Positions 16,579 through 24,683 of a DNA stretch of 39,239 bases are shown here, piece after piece; positions within the stretch are counted from its first letter, which is position 1; each line of letters begins with the position of its first letter. The notes under the pieces are model-generated. The model worked only from the letters and a program-made list of their open reading frames with translations. It ran no database searches and was not told the origin of the DNA. The position numbers and the translations under genes were made by a program. The stretch is from JAPLJQ01 sp037143735 (GTDB lineage: Bacteria > Desulfobacterota > Syntrophia > Syntrophales > UBA2185), in assembly GCA_037143735.1 (NCBI GenBank), contig JBAWYD010000007.1, positions 1 through 39,239 on the forward strand, given 5' to 3'.

Positions 16579-16611
16579 CCTTTTTCAATCTCTCTGGATT
16601 AAATTAAAAGG
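16579..16611 (-). promoter_or_regulatory. PyrR-binding loop / anti-antiterminator of the pyr operon
   Basis: The minus strand reads AATCCAGAGAGATT at 16600-16587, which matches the Bacillus-type PyrR consensus ARUCCNGNGAGGYU at every position but one. The differing position changes a U-G pair to U-A, so the stem is kept. It is enclosed by a 6-bp stem CCTTTT (16611-16606) with AAAAGG (16584-16579). The 3' arm continues into AAAAAGGC (16585-16578), which can instead pair with GCCTT at the start of the terminator stem (16540-16536), or with CCTTT at 16559-16555, giving the mutually exclusive antiterminator. Confidence 0.85.
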
Positions 16612-16745
16612 GCGTTGAACCTCTTTACGGTTCGGTCATTATCATCTCTTAATCACTGTCTTTTATATCATATCAATCTTGATAAAAAAAGCTTTTTTAA
16701 TGTTTTCGATAATGCTATAGACCGACGAGCCTGGAGGTATTTTTT

Positions 16746-18011
16746 ATGGTAGCAAATTCCGAACCACAGGTTTTTTTGTTTTTAAGCCAGATACTTGGGA
16801 AGAAAATCGTTGATCGGGAAGGACGGCCGATAGGAAAGGTTCTGGATCTCCTTGCCAATCTTGAGACGGAACCCTATCCGATTGTTACGCATATCCTCGT
16901 AAAATGGAACGGCGGAGAAGGATCCTATCTCCTGACATGGCACAAGCTTGGTGAAGGTGAAAACGACCTTGTCGCCGACATTGTCAGCAAGGATGACTTC
17001 CGTGAGCCTGTTATTCAGGAAGGGGAAGTCATGTTAAAGGAATCCCTGTTGGACAAGCAGATTGTCGATACCGACGGGGCGAAGATTCGCCGGGTGAATG
17101 ATCTTCAATTTCTCAGAGCTCACAACAGCCTCCACCTGGTACACGTGGATGTCGGGTTTCGCGGCTTGATGAGGCGCGTGGGTCTGGAGAAATCCATGGA
17201 CGTTTTTTTGCGTGGGTTACTGGATTATTCCCTTGCCGATCAATTTATTTCCTGGAAGTTTGTTCAACCCCTGTCTACAAGGGATTTATTGCGTCTTAGA
17301 ATTGCACAGAACCGCCTTGCCCAGCTACATCCCGCTGATCTGGCTGATATCATTGAGGACCTTGATATACACAAACGGGCCGCCGTATTTCAGTCACTCG
17401 ATGTGGAAACGGCTGCCGAGACTCTCGAAGAAACGGATCCCAAGATTCAAGTGAGTCTGATCAAAGACATGAATATTGAAGAAGCCTCTGATATAATAGA
17501 GGAAATGTCTCTAAGCGAAGCTGCTGATCTTCTGGGAGACCTCCCGAAAGACAAGGCGGAAGACATCCTTATGGAGATGGAAAGGGACATGGCAGAGGAC
17601 GTGAAGGAATTGCTGGCCCATCCGGAAGAAACAGCTGGAGGACTCATGACCACATCGTTTTTGTCTTTTCCGCCTTTGATAACCGCGGGGGAAGCCCTGG
17701 AATGTATCCGTAAAGAAGCGGAAGATATGGACTTTGTCTATTATCTTTATGTAGCTGATGATGAAGATCATCTTTTGGGTATGCTCAGTCTACGAGAACT
17801 TTTGGTTGCGCCTACTGAAACCATGCTTTCTGATCTGATGGATACAAGGGTTGTGTCTGTATCTCTTGATGAGGATAAGGAAAAGATTGCCGAGCAGTTT
17901 GCGAAGTATGGTATTATGGCCATACCCGTAGTGGATGAAACGGACAGGATCAAGGGTGTAATCATTTTTAAAAATCTCCTTGAGGTGGTTGCCCCTTTAT
18001 TGGGAAAGTAA
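16746..18011 (+). CDS. Soluble PRC-barrel / MgtE_N / CBS-pair protein, likely magnesium-sensing partner of the adjacent transporter
   Basis: This 421-residue protein has no membrane segment. It begins with two PRC-barrel-like domains (about 14-85 and 98-165), continues with an MgtE N-terminal helical repeat domain (about 195-295, rich in DLADIIEDL, DIIEEM and LLGDLPKDKAEDIL units), and ends with two CBS domains (about 300-420). MgtE_N plus CBS is the cytosolic Mg2+ sensor and gate of MgtE channels, but the MgtE pore domain is missing. The next gene, 31 bases on, encodes an Nramp-family transporter, so I infer that this protein senses metal or nucleotide for that transporter. ATG 16746 follows GGAGG at 16733-16737. 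Confidence 0.88.
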   Translation: MVANSEPQVFLFLSQILGKKIVDREGRPIGKVLDLLANLETEPYPIVTHILVKWNGGEGSYLLTWHKLGEGENDLVADIVSKDDFREPVIQEGEVMLKESLLDKQIVDTDGAKIRRVNDLQFLRAHNSLHLVHVDVGFRGLMRRVGLEKSMDVFLRGLLDYSLADQFISWKFVQPLSTRDLLRLRIAQNRLAQLHPADLADIIEDLDIHKRAAVFQSLDVETAAETLEETDPKIQVSLIKDMNIEEASDIIEEMSLSEAADLLGDLPKDKAEDILMEMERDMAEDVKELLAHPEETAGGLMTTSFLSFPPLITAGEALECIRKEAEDMDFVYYLYVADDEDHLLGMLSLRELLVAPTETMLSDLMDTRVVSVSLDEDKEKIAEQFAKYGIMAIPVVDETDRIKGVIIFKNLLEVVAPLLGK

Positions 18012-18042
18012 CGGCGATGGAAGAAGATGGTGATAGAAAATC

Positions 18043-19323
18043 ATGTCTGAAACAAATATCCGAACATCAATTCGAGACATGTTTAAAAGTGGTACTCGCA
18101 GGCGTTCCTGGAAATCGCTGGGACTGTTTTTTGCCCTTATCGGCCCGGGAATTATCACTTCCAACGTCGATAATGATGCAGGTGGCATCACGACCTATTC
18201 TCTGGCCGGGTCTGAGTTTGGCCTTTCCCTTCTCTGGACGCTGATTCCCATTACCATTGCCCTTATCGTTATTCAGGAAATGTGTGCCCGTATGGGTGTT
18301 GTTTCCGGCAAGGGTCTTTCGGACCTAATCCGGGAACGTTTCGGCGCCAGGGTAACGTTTTATCTCATGATCGTTCTGTTTATTACGAATCTGGGCAACA
18401 CCATTTCAGAGTTTGCCGGAGTGGCGGCGAGTTTGGAAATCTTCGGCATAAGCAAATACTCCTCGGTGCCTCTGGCAGCCATATTTGTCTGGTGGCTTGT
18501 CGTCAAGGGAAATTACAAATCTGTGGAGAAGGCATTCCTTGGCGCATGCCTTTTTTATCTGGCATACATTGTTTCAGGCTTTATGGGCAAACCGGATTGG
18601 GGGCAGGTCGGTAAAGCCCTCATTACACCAACCCTGACGTTTGATTTCCGCTTCCTCACCATGGCTGTTGGGGTTGTCGGGACAACTATTGCGCCCTGGA
18701 TGCAATTTTATCTGCAGTCTTCCATTGTTGATAAGGGACTTAAACCGACAGATTACAAGTTCGCCCGTATGGATGTGATCTTCGGATCCATTATAGTCAA
18801 TGTCGTCGCGTTTTTCATCATAATGCTTTGTGCCGTTACCCTGTATCAAAATGGAATAAAAATAGAGACGGCCAAGGATGCAGCCCTCGCTTTGCAGCCC
18901 CTGGCGGGGACATACTGTTCATGGTTGTTTGCCTTTGGTCTTCTCAATGCCTCACTGTTTGCCGCCTCTATTTTACCACTTTCCACGGCTTATACGATCT
19001 GCGAGGCTTTTGGGTGGGAGTCCAGCCTTAACCATAAGTTTTCGGGCGCGCCGCAATTCTACGGTCTTTACTCTCTCATGATCTTTTTAGGGGCGGGAAT
19101 CATTCTCCTGCCTGACATCCCCCTGATTTCCATCATGTTTTATTCTCAGGTTATAAATGGCGTCGTGCTTCCCTTTGTCTTGATATTCATGCTTTTTCTT
19201 ATCAATGACCGACGTATTATGGGAGACTACACCAATGGCCCTGTTATGAACATCATCACCTGGGTAATCGTGATTGCCATCATCGCACTCTCAGTAGCCA
19301 TGGTCATCACATCTGTGATATAA
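18043..19323 (+). CDS. Nramp-family divalent metal transporter with NRMT-like (magnesium-type) site residues
   Basis: This 426-residue protein has about eleven hydrophobic helices. The LeuT-like first helix begins GPGIITSNVDNDAGG. Counting from GPG, D45 aligns with the metal-binding Asp of the classical DPGN motif, but the motif here is DAGG, so the Asn is Gly. In helix 6 the classical MPH is APW (A217-P218-W219), so the soft-metal-ligand Met is Ala. As I recall, loss of Asn and Met marks the Nramp-related magnesium transporters that carry Mg2+ instead of Mn2+/Fe2+. The upstream MgtE-like sensor gene fits that. The ATG at 18043 has only a weak upstream GAAGAAG. Confidence 0.9.
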   Translation: MSETNIRTSIRDMFKSGTRRRSWKSLGLFFALIGPGIITSNVDNDAGGITTYSLAGSEFGLSLLWTLIPITIALIVIQEMCARMGVVSGKGLSDLIRERFGARVTFYLMIVLFITNLGNTISEFAGVAASLEIFGISKYSSVPLAAIFVWWLVVKGNYKSVEKAFLGACLFYLAYIVSGFMGKPDWGQVGKALITPTLTFDFRFLTMAVGVVGTTIAPWMQFYLQSSIVDKGLKPTDYKFARMDVIFGSIIVNVVAFFIIMLCAVTLYQNGIKIETAKDAALALQPLAGTYCSWLFAFGLLNASLFAASILPLSTAYTICEAFGWESSLNHKFSGAPQFYGLYSLMIFLGAGIILLPDIPLISIMFYSQVINGVVLPFVLIFMLFLINDRRIMGDYTNGPVMNIITWVIVIAIIALSVAMVITSVI

Positions 19324-19368
19324 AATGTGACAAGGTATTTGAAAGGGCAGGACCACTTTTTCAAAAGT

Positions 19369-19412
19369 CTCCGTCCGTCCCTGGGAGGGATGGCGGAGCT
19401 TGAGATGTTTTT
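19369..19412. terminator. Hairpin between the convergent Nramp and lepB genes, probable bidirectional terminator
   Basis: CTCCGTC (19369-19375) pairs with GGCGGAG (19392-19398), allowing one G-U, and inside it TCCCT (19378-19382) pairs with AGGGA (19386-19390). On the plus strand a TTTTT run follows at 19408-19412, after nine bases. On the minus strand an ACTTTT tract follows. The position, just after one gene and facing the end of the other, supports a terminator for both. Confidence 0.6.
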
Positions 19413-19449
19413 GAAGGATGATTATATCGGACTGTAAGTGACATCGTGA

Positions 19450-20061
19450 TTATCGAGGGATTTGCCCGATCCTGTTCCAGCGGACTGCGCGGTTTTCTTT
19501 ATCCCACGACCAGTATATCATAAAAGCCTTCCCCATGACGTCTTTCAGATCGACAGACCCCCAGAATCGACTGTCATAACTCTGGTCTCTGTTATCGCCC
19601 ATTACGAATATGGTGCCGGGGCGGACCGTAATGGGACCGAAATTATCACGAGGCTGGATGGCGCCGGGAATGATGAAGTCATCTGAATAAATCGCATGTG
19701 AATCGCTGTGCGGCAATCCATTGAGAAAAATTTTCTTATTTCTGATTTCTATAGTGTCTCCACCGATTGCAATGACCCGTTTGATAAAATCCTTGGATCT
19801 GTCTTCAGGATAAATAAAAACAACGATATCACCTCTTTTCGGATCGCTTATGGGGATGATGGTTTTTCTTATGAAGGGTATTTTTATGCCATGGATGAAT
19901 TTGCTGACCAGGATATGATCACCGATTTGAAAAGTCTGTTTCATTGAGCCGGAAGGGATTTTAAAGGCCTGAACGACAAATGTTCTGATAAAGAGAGCGA
20001 TCAGTATGGCGATGATGATCGCCTCGGCGTATTCTTGAAATTTGGATTTCGTTTTGGTCAT
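19450..20061 (-). CDS. lepB: Signal peptidase I
   Basis: This 203-residue type I signal peptidase removes signal peptides from exported proteins at the outer face of the inner membrane. One N-terminal transmembrane helix (about 12-31) precedes the catalytic Ser39 in IPSGSMKQTF. The general-base Lys94 is in DFIKRVIAIGGD, and the family box MGDNRDQSYDSRFWG is near the C-terminus. It is the last gene of a long operon that also encodes YajC, SecD and SecF, so the export machinery and its processing enzyme are made together. Confidence 0.96.
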   Translation of the reverse strand: MTKTKSKFQEYAEAIIIAILIALFIRTFVVQAFKIPSGSMKQTFQIGDHILVSKFIHGIKIPFIRKTIIPISDPKRGDIVVFIYPEDRSKDFIKRVIAIGGDTIEIRNKKIFLNGLPHSDSHAIYSDDFIIPGAIQPRDNFGPITVRPGTIFVMGDNRDQSYDSRFWGSVDLKDVMGKAFMIYWSWDKENRAVRWNRIGQIPR

Positions 20062-20077
20062 GAAAAGAGTCCTTATA

Positions 20078-20590
20078 TTATGAATATATATTTGTCAGGC
20101 TGATAATGATCATCACAAAAGCAAAAAAACCTTTAGCAAGCATACCCGTAAACCTTCCCAGGATAATGCCATACCCGGTCCTGATTGTCGGTTTCAACTG
20201 TCCCTGACTGATCAGCTCCGTGATCAGAATACCCGTAAATCCTCCCAAAAAAATTCCGGCGATTGTGCCAAAGCCGAAAAGAACCGGTGTCATGATGATG
20301 GCGCCGATGAAGCCTCCTGTCACAGAAGCCCATATCCCTTTTTTTGAAGCGTCGAATCTCGCAGCACCCGCCATTCCCAGTACAAAATCAAGGGCCTCTG
20401 CCAAGAGAGAGATGACGAGCAAGATGGCGAGAATCTTGATGCCGATTTTATCAAACCCTGTAAATAGTGCGTAAAGAATCGTATCGATAAGGATAATAAT
20501 TGTTCCCGGAAGTCCAAACACAATGGAGAAGATACCCACAAATAATACGAGAATGAAAATCGTCATTCCTGCAACTTCAAGGAGTGGCAA
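20078..20590 (-). CDS. DUF456 family membrane protein
   Basis: The likely product is a 170-residue very hydrophobic protein with four to five membrane segments and Gly-rich stretches such as GGFIGAIIMTPVLFGFGTIAG, matching the DUF456 family. The function is unknown. An open frame runs upstream into secF, but I place the start at TTG 20590 because AGGA lies 8 bases before it and the secF stop is one base away. An ATG at 20566 is the alternative. The gene sits between secF and lepB on the same strand. Confidence 0.78.
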   Translation of the reverse strand: MPLLEVAGMTIFILVLFVGIFSIVFGLPGTIIILIDTILYALFTGFDKIGIKILAILLVISLLAEALDFVLGMAGAARFDASKKGIWASVTGGFIGAIIMTPVLFGFGTIAGIFLGGFTGILITELISQGQLKPTIRTGYGIILGRFTGMLAKGFFAFVMIIISLTNIYS

Positions 20591-20591
20591 G

Positions 20592-21500
20592 TTATTTCTT
20601 CCTCTTGCTCGTTGAGGGTCTAATGTTTTCCCAGACCAGAACAACGGGGCTTGCGATAAAAACAGAAGAATAAGTACCAAAAATCACGCCGACCAACAGG
20701 GCAAAAGCAAAGTCGTGAATCACAGCTCCGCCGAAAAAATAGAGGACGGCGACAACAATCACCACGGTGAGCGAAGTCAGGATTGTGCGACTTAAAGTCT
20801 GATTTATGCTTTCATTCATGATAGTACCGAGGTCTTTTTTTGAATCTTTTCTCACATTTTCTCTGACCCTGTCGAAAAGGACAATGGTGTCATGAATAGA
20901 GTAACCAATAATGGTGAGTAGCGCAGCAACAATTGTCAGTGTGAACTCAATATTAAAAATGGAAAATATTCCAACAACGACAATGACGTCATGAATCACT
21001 CCTACAATGCCTCCGACGGCGTAGCGGAAATCAAACCGGAAGGCGATATAAACGAGCATGCCGATCCACGAAAAAATGACAGCCAGCAGGGCTTTTTTAG
21101 TCAAGTCTTTTCCAATCTTTGGCCCCACAACCTCGACCCGTTGCACCTGAAAAGCATCCTTGCCGTATGCGGCATTCAAAGAGCCTTCAATCTTGCTTGA
21201 AAGACCTTTCACGTCCGATGACGATTTCACCGTTCTGACAACAACCTGATCGGAACCGAATGGTTGAATGACACTGTCGTCGATACCGATCTCATTTAAA
21301 ACCTTTCTGATGTCGTCAGCGGAAGTCTTCTGATGAAATTTGATCTGCACCAAAGTGCCGCCGGCAAAATCTATACCGTAATAAAGTCCCTTCCATAGGA
21401 TAGATACCACACATATAAACGTAAGTATTATAGAAAATGCAACAGCGTATTTTAATCTTCCGACAAAGTTAACATTAATTCCTGGTTTTACGAGTTCCAT
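20592..21500 (-). CDS. secF: Protein translocase subunit SecF
   Basis: This 302-residue protein has one N-terminal membrane helix, a periplasmic domain with the GIDFAGGTLVQIKF motif, and a C-terminal block of five helices containing GYSIHDTIVLFDRVREN, as in the SecF family. With SecD and YajC it forms the auxiliary complex that uses the proton gradient to pull proteins out of SecYEG on the periplasmic side. AGGAG precedes the ATG at 21500. It follows secD by 51 bases. Confidence 0.97.
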   Translation of the reverse strand: MELVKPGINVNFVGRLKYAVAFSIILTFICVVSILWKGLYYGIDFAGGTLVQIKFHQKTSADDIRKVLNEIGIDDSVIQPFGSDQVVVRTVKSSSDVKGLSSKIEGSLNAAYGKDAFQVQRVEVVGPKIGKDLTKKALLAVIFSWIGMLVYIAFRFDFRYAVGGIVGVIHDVIVVVGIFSIFNIEFTLTIVAALLTIIGYSIHDTIVLFDRVRENVRKDSKKDLGTIMNESINQTLSRTILTSLTVVIVVAVLYFFGGAVIHDFAFALLVGVIFGTYSSVFIASPVVLVWENIRPSTSKRKK

Positions 21501-21551
21501 TTATATCTCCTAAATGTTTAGGCTACCGCATTGGTTCGTCACATATTGAGT

Positions 21552-23153
21552 TTATACGCTGATGGTCTTGATCTTTCGATTCCAGATAAAATAATCAAAA
21601 ATGATTCTCGTCACAAATACGGCGGTGAAGAGGCTCGCAATAATACCAATGCTAAGGGTAACCGCAAAACCCTTAACGGGTCCTGTGCCGAAACCGAAGA
21701 GGAATAGAGAGGCAATCAACGCATTCACATTTGTGTCAAAAATGGTCATAAAAGCTTTTGAATATCCCGTTTCGACCGCTGCCCTTGGTGTTTTCCCCCC
21801 CCTGATTTCCTCCCGAATTCTTTCAAATATAAGAACATTGGCATCGACAGACATACCAATGATAAGAACAATACCTGCAATACCGGGAAGGGTGAGTGTT
21901 GCCTTGAATGCTGCAAGAACCCCAAGGAGAATAATCATGTTCAAAATAAGAGCTACATTTGCAACCAAGCCGGAGAGTCTGTAATAAACCAGCATGAATA
22001 TGGCAACCAGAATTGCTCCAAGGACGGCAGCCAAAATGCCTTTGTCGATAGAGTCCTGCCCCAAAGAAGGCCCGACGGTCCTTTCTTCAAGAATATTAAC
22101 AGGCGCAGGCAATGCCCCCGCTCTGAGGACAATGGACAGATCTTTGGCTTCATCCATCGAAAATGACCCTGTGATCTGTGCCTCGCCGCCGGAGATCCTT
22201 TCCTGTATGACCGGTGCGGAATGGACGACGCCGTCAAGGACGATTGCCAGGCGTTTTTTCACGTTTTCACCTGTGATTCGATCGAAGTCTTTTGCACCCT
22301 GGGTATTGAACTTGATACCCACGTAGGGTTCGCCGAACCGGTCGCTGATTTTTACCTGAGCGCTCTCAAGGTATCCGCCCGTTAAAAGCGTTTTGTTTTT
22401 CAGCAAAATGGGAGCGCTGGCTTTCCTGCCGGTCTGTCTGTCCATGCGATTTTCATAGGCGATGACGCTTCCATCAGGAATATTGCCTCTCAAGGCATCA
22501 TCCAGACTGTGTTCTTCGTCGACAAGTTTGAATTCCAGGAGGGCCGTTTTCCCAATGAGATTTTTAGCCCTTGCCGTATCTTTTACACCTGGAAGTTGAA
22601 CGACAATACGGTCTTCACCCTGGGGAATAATTTCAGCTTCGGAGATGCCGAACTGATCGACCCTGTTACGAATCGTTTCAAGGCTCTGCTCGATGGTCAG
22701 CTTCTTAATTTCTTTTTTTCTTTTGTCTTTAAACTTGAGAAAAACAGTTTCTCTTCCATCACGGGTTTCTGTGGTTGCCGTTTCAAGGTCCGGATAATGA
22801 TCTTTCATCAGGTTTTCAAACCCGGTTTTCGAAGCACTGTCAGGAAATTCAAGGGATATGGTGTTGTCCTTCGTCCTTTCGATATGTCGGAAACGAACCT
22901 TGTTATCCATCAGGGTTTCCTTGAGATCGTTTGAGGTTCTCTCCATGATGCTTTCCGCCGCCTTGTCCGTATCGACTTCAAGAACGAGATGCATCCCTCC
23001 CTGCAGATCGAGCCCCAGATGTATTTTGTCCGTGGGCAGGTGTTTCTGCCACACATCGGGAAGGCTGGATGTCAGGGATGGAGTGAGGTAAAACAAGCTC
23101 GCAAGTAAAACAATACAAGCCATAGCCGCCCTGATCCTGATACTTTTTAGCAT
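21552..23153 (-). CDS. secD: Protein translocase subunit SecD
   Basis: This is a 533-residue protein. It shows an N-terminal membrane helix, LGLDLQGGMHLVLEV (the SecD D1 signature), large periplasmic P1 domains, and six C-terminal helices including GMSVDANVLIFERIREE. It works with SecF in late-stage protein export. The length is a little under that of E. coli SecD (about 615), as is common outside Gammaproteobacteria. AGGA lies 8 bases before the ATG at 23153. Confidence 0.97.
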   Translation of the reverse strand: MLKSIRIRAAMACIVLLASLFYLTPSLTSSLPDVWQKHLPTDKIHLGLDLQGGMHLVLEVDTDKAAESIMERTSNDLKETLMDNKVRFRHIERTKDNTISLEFPDSASKTGFENLMKDHYPDLETATTETRDGRETVFLKFKDKRKKEIKKLTIEQSLETIRNRVDQFGISEAEIIPQGEDRIVVQLPGVKDTARAKNLIGKTALLEFKLVDEEHSLDDALRGNIPDGSVIAYENRMDRQTGRKASAPILLKNKTLLTGGYLESAQVKISDRFGEPYVGIKFNTQGAKDFDRITGENVKKRLAIVLDGVVHSAPVIQERISGGEAQITGSFSMDEAKDLSIVLRAGALPAPVNILEERTVGPSLGQDSIDKGILAAVLGAILVAIFMLVYYRLSGLVANVALILNMIILLGVLAAFKATLTLPGIAGIVLIIGMSVDANVLIFERIREEIRGGKTPRAAVETGYSKAFMTIFDTNVNALIASLFLFGFGTGPVKGFAVTLSIGIIASLFTAVFVTRIIFDYFIWNRKIKTISV

Positions 23154-23171
23154 GCGCGGTTCCTTTCGAGA

Positions 23172-23501
23172 TTATTCCTTCGTGGCTTTTTGCGAAACGG
23201 TGCCGATGCAATTCCTCGCCACCTTGATTCTGACTTTTTCGGCCACTTCAAGTGTTACCACTGTATCGGTAAGAGCTGTGACTTTGCCATGGATTCCCCC
23301 GGAAGTCATGACCATGTCACCGTGATTGATGTTGGCAAGCATCGCTTTGTGCTCTTTCTGCTTCTGCTGCTGGGGCCTGATAAGAAGAAAGTAAAAGATG
23401 GCAAAAATAACCGCCATCATGATGATAAAACTGATATCTCCTCCTCCACCACCGCTGCCCCCTCCACCGAAGTTACCCATGGCATAGACCAAGTCTGTCA
23501 A
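23172..23501 (-). CDS. yajC: Preprotein translocase subunit YajC, TTG start
   Basis: This is a 109-residue small membrane protein with one helix (about 23-42) followed by LLIRPQQQKQKEHK and the conserved GDMVMTSGGIHGKVTAL. It associates with SecDF. The N-terminus before the helix is unusually glycine-rich (two runs of four to five Gly around a Ser). The start is TTG 23501, whose last two bases overlap the tgt stop TGA; GGAGG lies 9 bases before it, so translation is coupled to tgt. An ATG at codon 8 is the alternative start. Confidence 0.94.
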   Translation of the reverse strand: MTDLVYAMGNFGGGGSGGGGGDISFIIMMAVIFAIFYFLLIRPQQQKQKEHKAMLANINHGDMVMTSGGIHGKVTALTDTVVTLEVAEKVRIKVARNCIGTVSQKATKE

Positions 23502-24628
23502 TTCTCGTATCCTCCTTGATTAATGTTTCGCTCCATAAACGCTTTCTTAAAATCGGCATACCGACCGTCTTTTATAGCCTCTCTTATCTGTTCCGTGAGA
23601 CGCATATAATGCCGGACGTTATGAATCGTGTTCAAGACCATGGCCAGAATTTCCCTGGCCATAAACAAGTGTCTCAGGTATGCCCGTGAATAGTTTCTGC
23701 ACGTATAACAGTCACATGTCTCATCGGGAGGTGACGTATCCTCCTTGTACCGGGCGTGCTTTATAACAACCTTTTCATGATTTGTAAATAACAATCCATT
23801 TCTGGCACATCTTGTAGGGATAACGCAGTCAAACATGTCGATTCCATAATCAACACATGCGACAATATCTTCGGGAGTGCCAACTCCCATGACATATCGA
23901 GGTTTTTCTTCAGGCAGAAGGGGTGCGGCTGTTTTGACAGTGTTCATCATGATATCCTTGGGTTCCCCCACACTCAGCCCGCCCAGGGCGTAGCCGTCGA
24001 AACCGATATTTAAGCAGATTTCTTCAATTGCCCTGCGACGGAGTTCCGGGTACATTCCGCCCTGAATAATTCCAAAGAGAGCCTGTTCGTTACTTTTTTT
24101 TATATTTTTACATCTCCGGGCCCAGTTGACTGTCAATTCAAGCGATTTTTCCGCTTCTTCAAAACTGGCGGGGTACGGAGTGCATTCGTCGAGACACATC
24201 ATAATATCGGAACCGAGAGCCTCCTGGATTTCGATGGCAATCTCGGGAGTAATATAATGTCTCGACCCGTCGATGTGGGACTGAAATATGACACCGTCAT
24301 CAGTGATCTTTCTGAGCGCACTGAGACTGAATATCTGAAAACCGCCACTATCGGTCAAAATCGGGGCATTCCAGTTGATAAATTTATGCAGTCCATTGAA
24401 TTTGTTGATGATGCTATGACCAGGCCTCAGGTAAAGATGGTAGGTATTCGCCAGAATCATTTCTGCTCCCATGTTTCTGACCATTTCCGGAGTGAGCGCC
24501 TTCACTGAGCCCTGCGTTGCGACGGGCATAAAAACGGGAGTATTTACCTCGCCATGGGGTGTGTAGATTTTTCCCAAACGCGCAGCGGAGGCAGGATCTT
24601 TCAGAATGATTTTAAAGTCGTATTTCAT
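23498..24628 (-). CDS. tgt: tRNA-guanine transglycosylase
   Basis: This 376-residue enzyme swaps the wobble guanine of GUN-anticodon tRNAs for preQ1. Features are the active-site Asp in ILTDSGGFQIFSL, the substrate-loop GGLSVGE, the second Asp region DCVIPTRCARNG and the zinc ligands CDCYTC with the following His. It acts before QueA, encoded directly upstream in the same operon. It overlaps yajC at its stop codon. Confidence 0.98.
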   Translation of the reverse strand: MKYDFKIILKDPASAARLGKIYTPHGEVNTPVFMPVATQGSVKALTPEMVRNMGAEMILANTYHLYLRPGHSIINKFNGLHKFINWNAPILTDSGGFQIFSLSALRKITDDGVIFQSHIDGSRHYITPEIAIEIQEALGSDIMMCLDECTPYPASFEEAEKSLELTVNWARRCKNIKKSNEQALFGIIQGGMYPELRRRAIEEICLNIGFDGYALGGLSVGEPKDIMMNTVKTAAPLLPEEKPRYVMGVGTPEDIVACVDYGIDMFDCVIPTRCARNGLLFTNHEKVVIKHARYKEDTSPPDETCDCYTCRNYSRAYLRHLFMAREILAMVLNTIHNVRHYMRLTEQIREAIKDGRYADFKKAFMERNINQGGYEN

Positions 24629-24683
24629 ATATGGAAAATTCCTATTCCGATTTTTAAGGTAAATTGATGATAAAAAATATGCT

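Noticed and set aside
16683..16698. AAAAAAGCTTTTTT palindrome as a terminator
   Set aside because: The stem is all A-T apart from the central GC, with no loop. It would not form a stable hairpin and lies upstream of both divergent genes.
20591..20680. Upstream extension of the DUF456 gene into secF
   Set aside because: The added residues are the out-of-frame reading of the secF end. A TTG with a ribosome site right after the secF stop is a better start.
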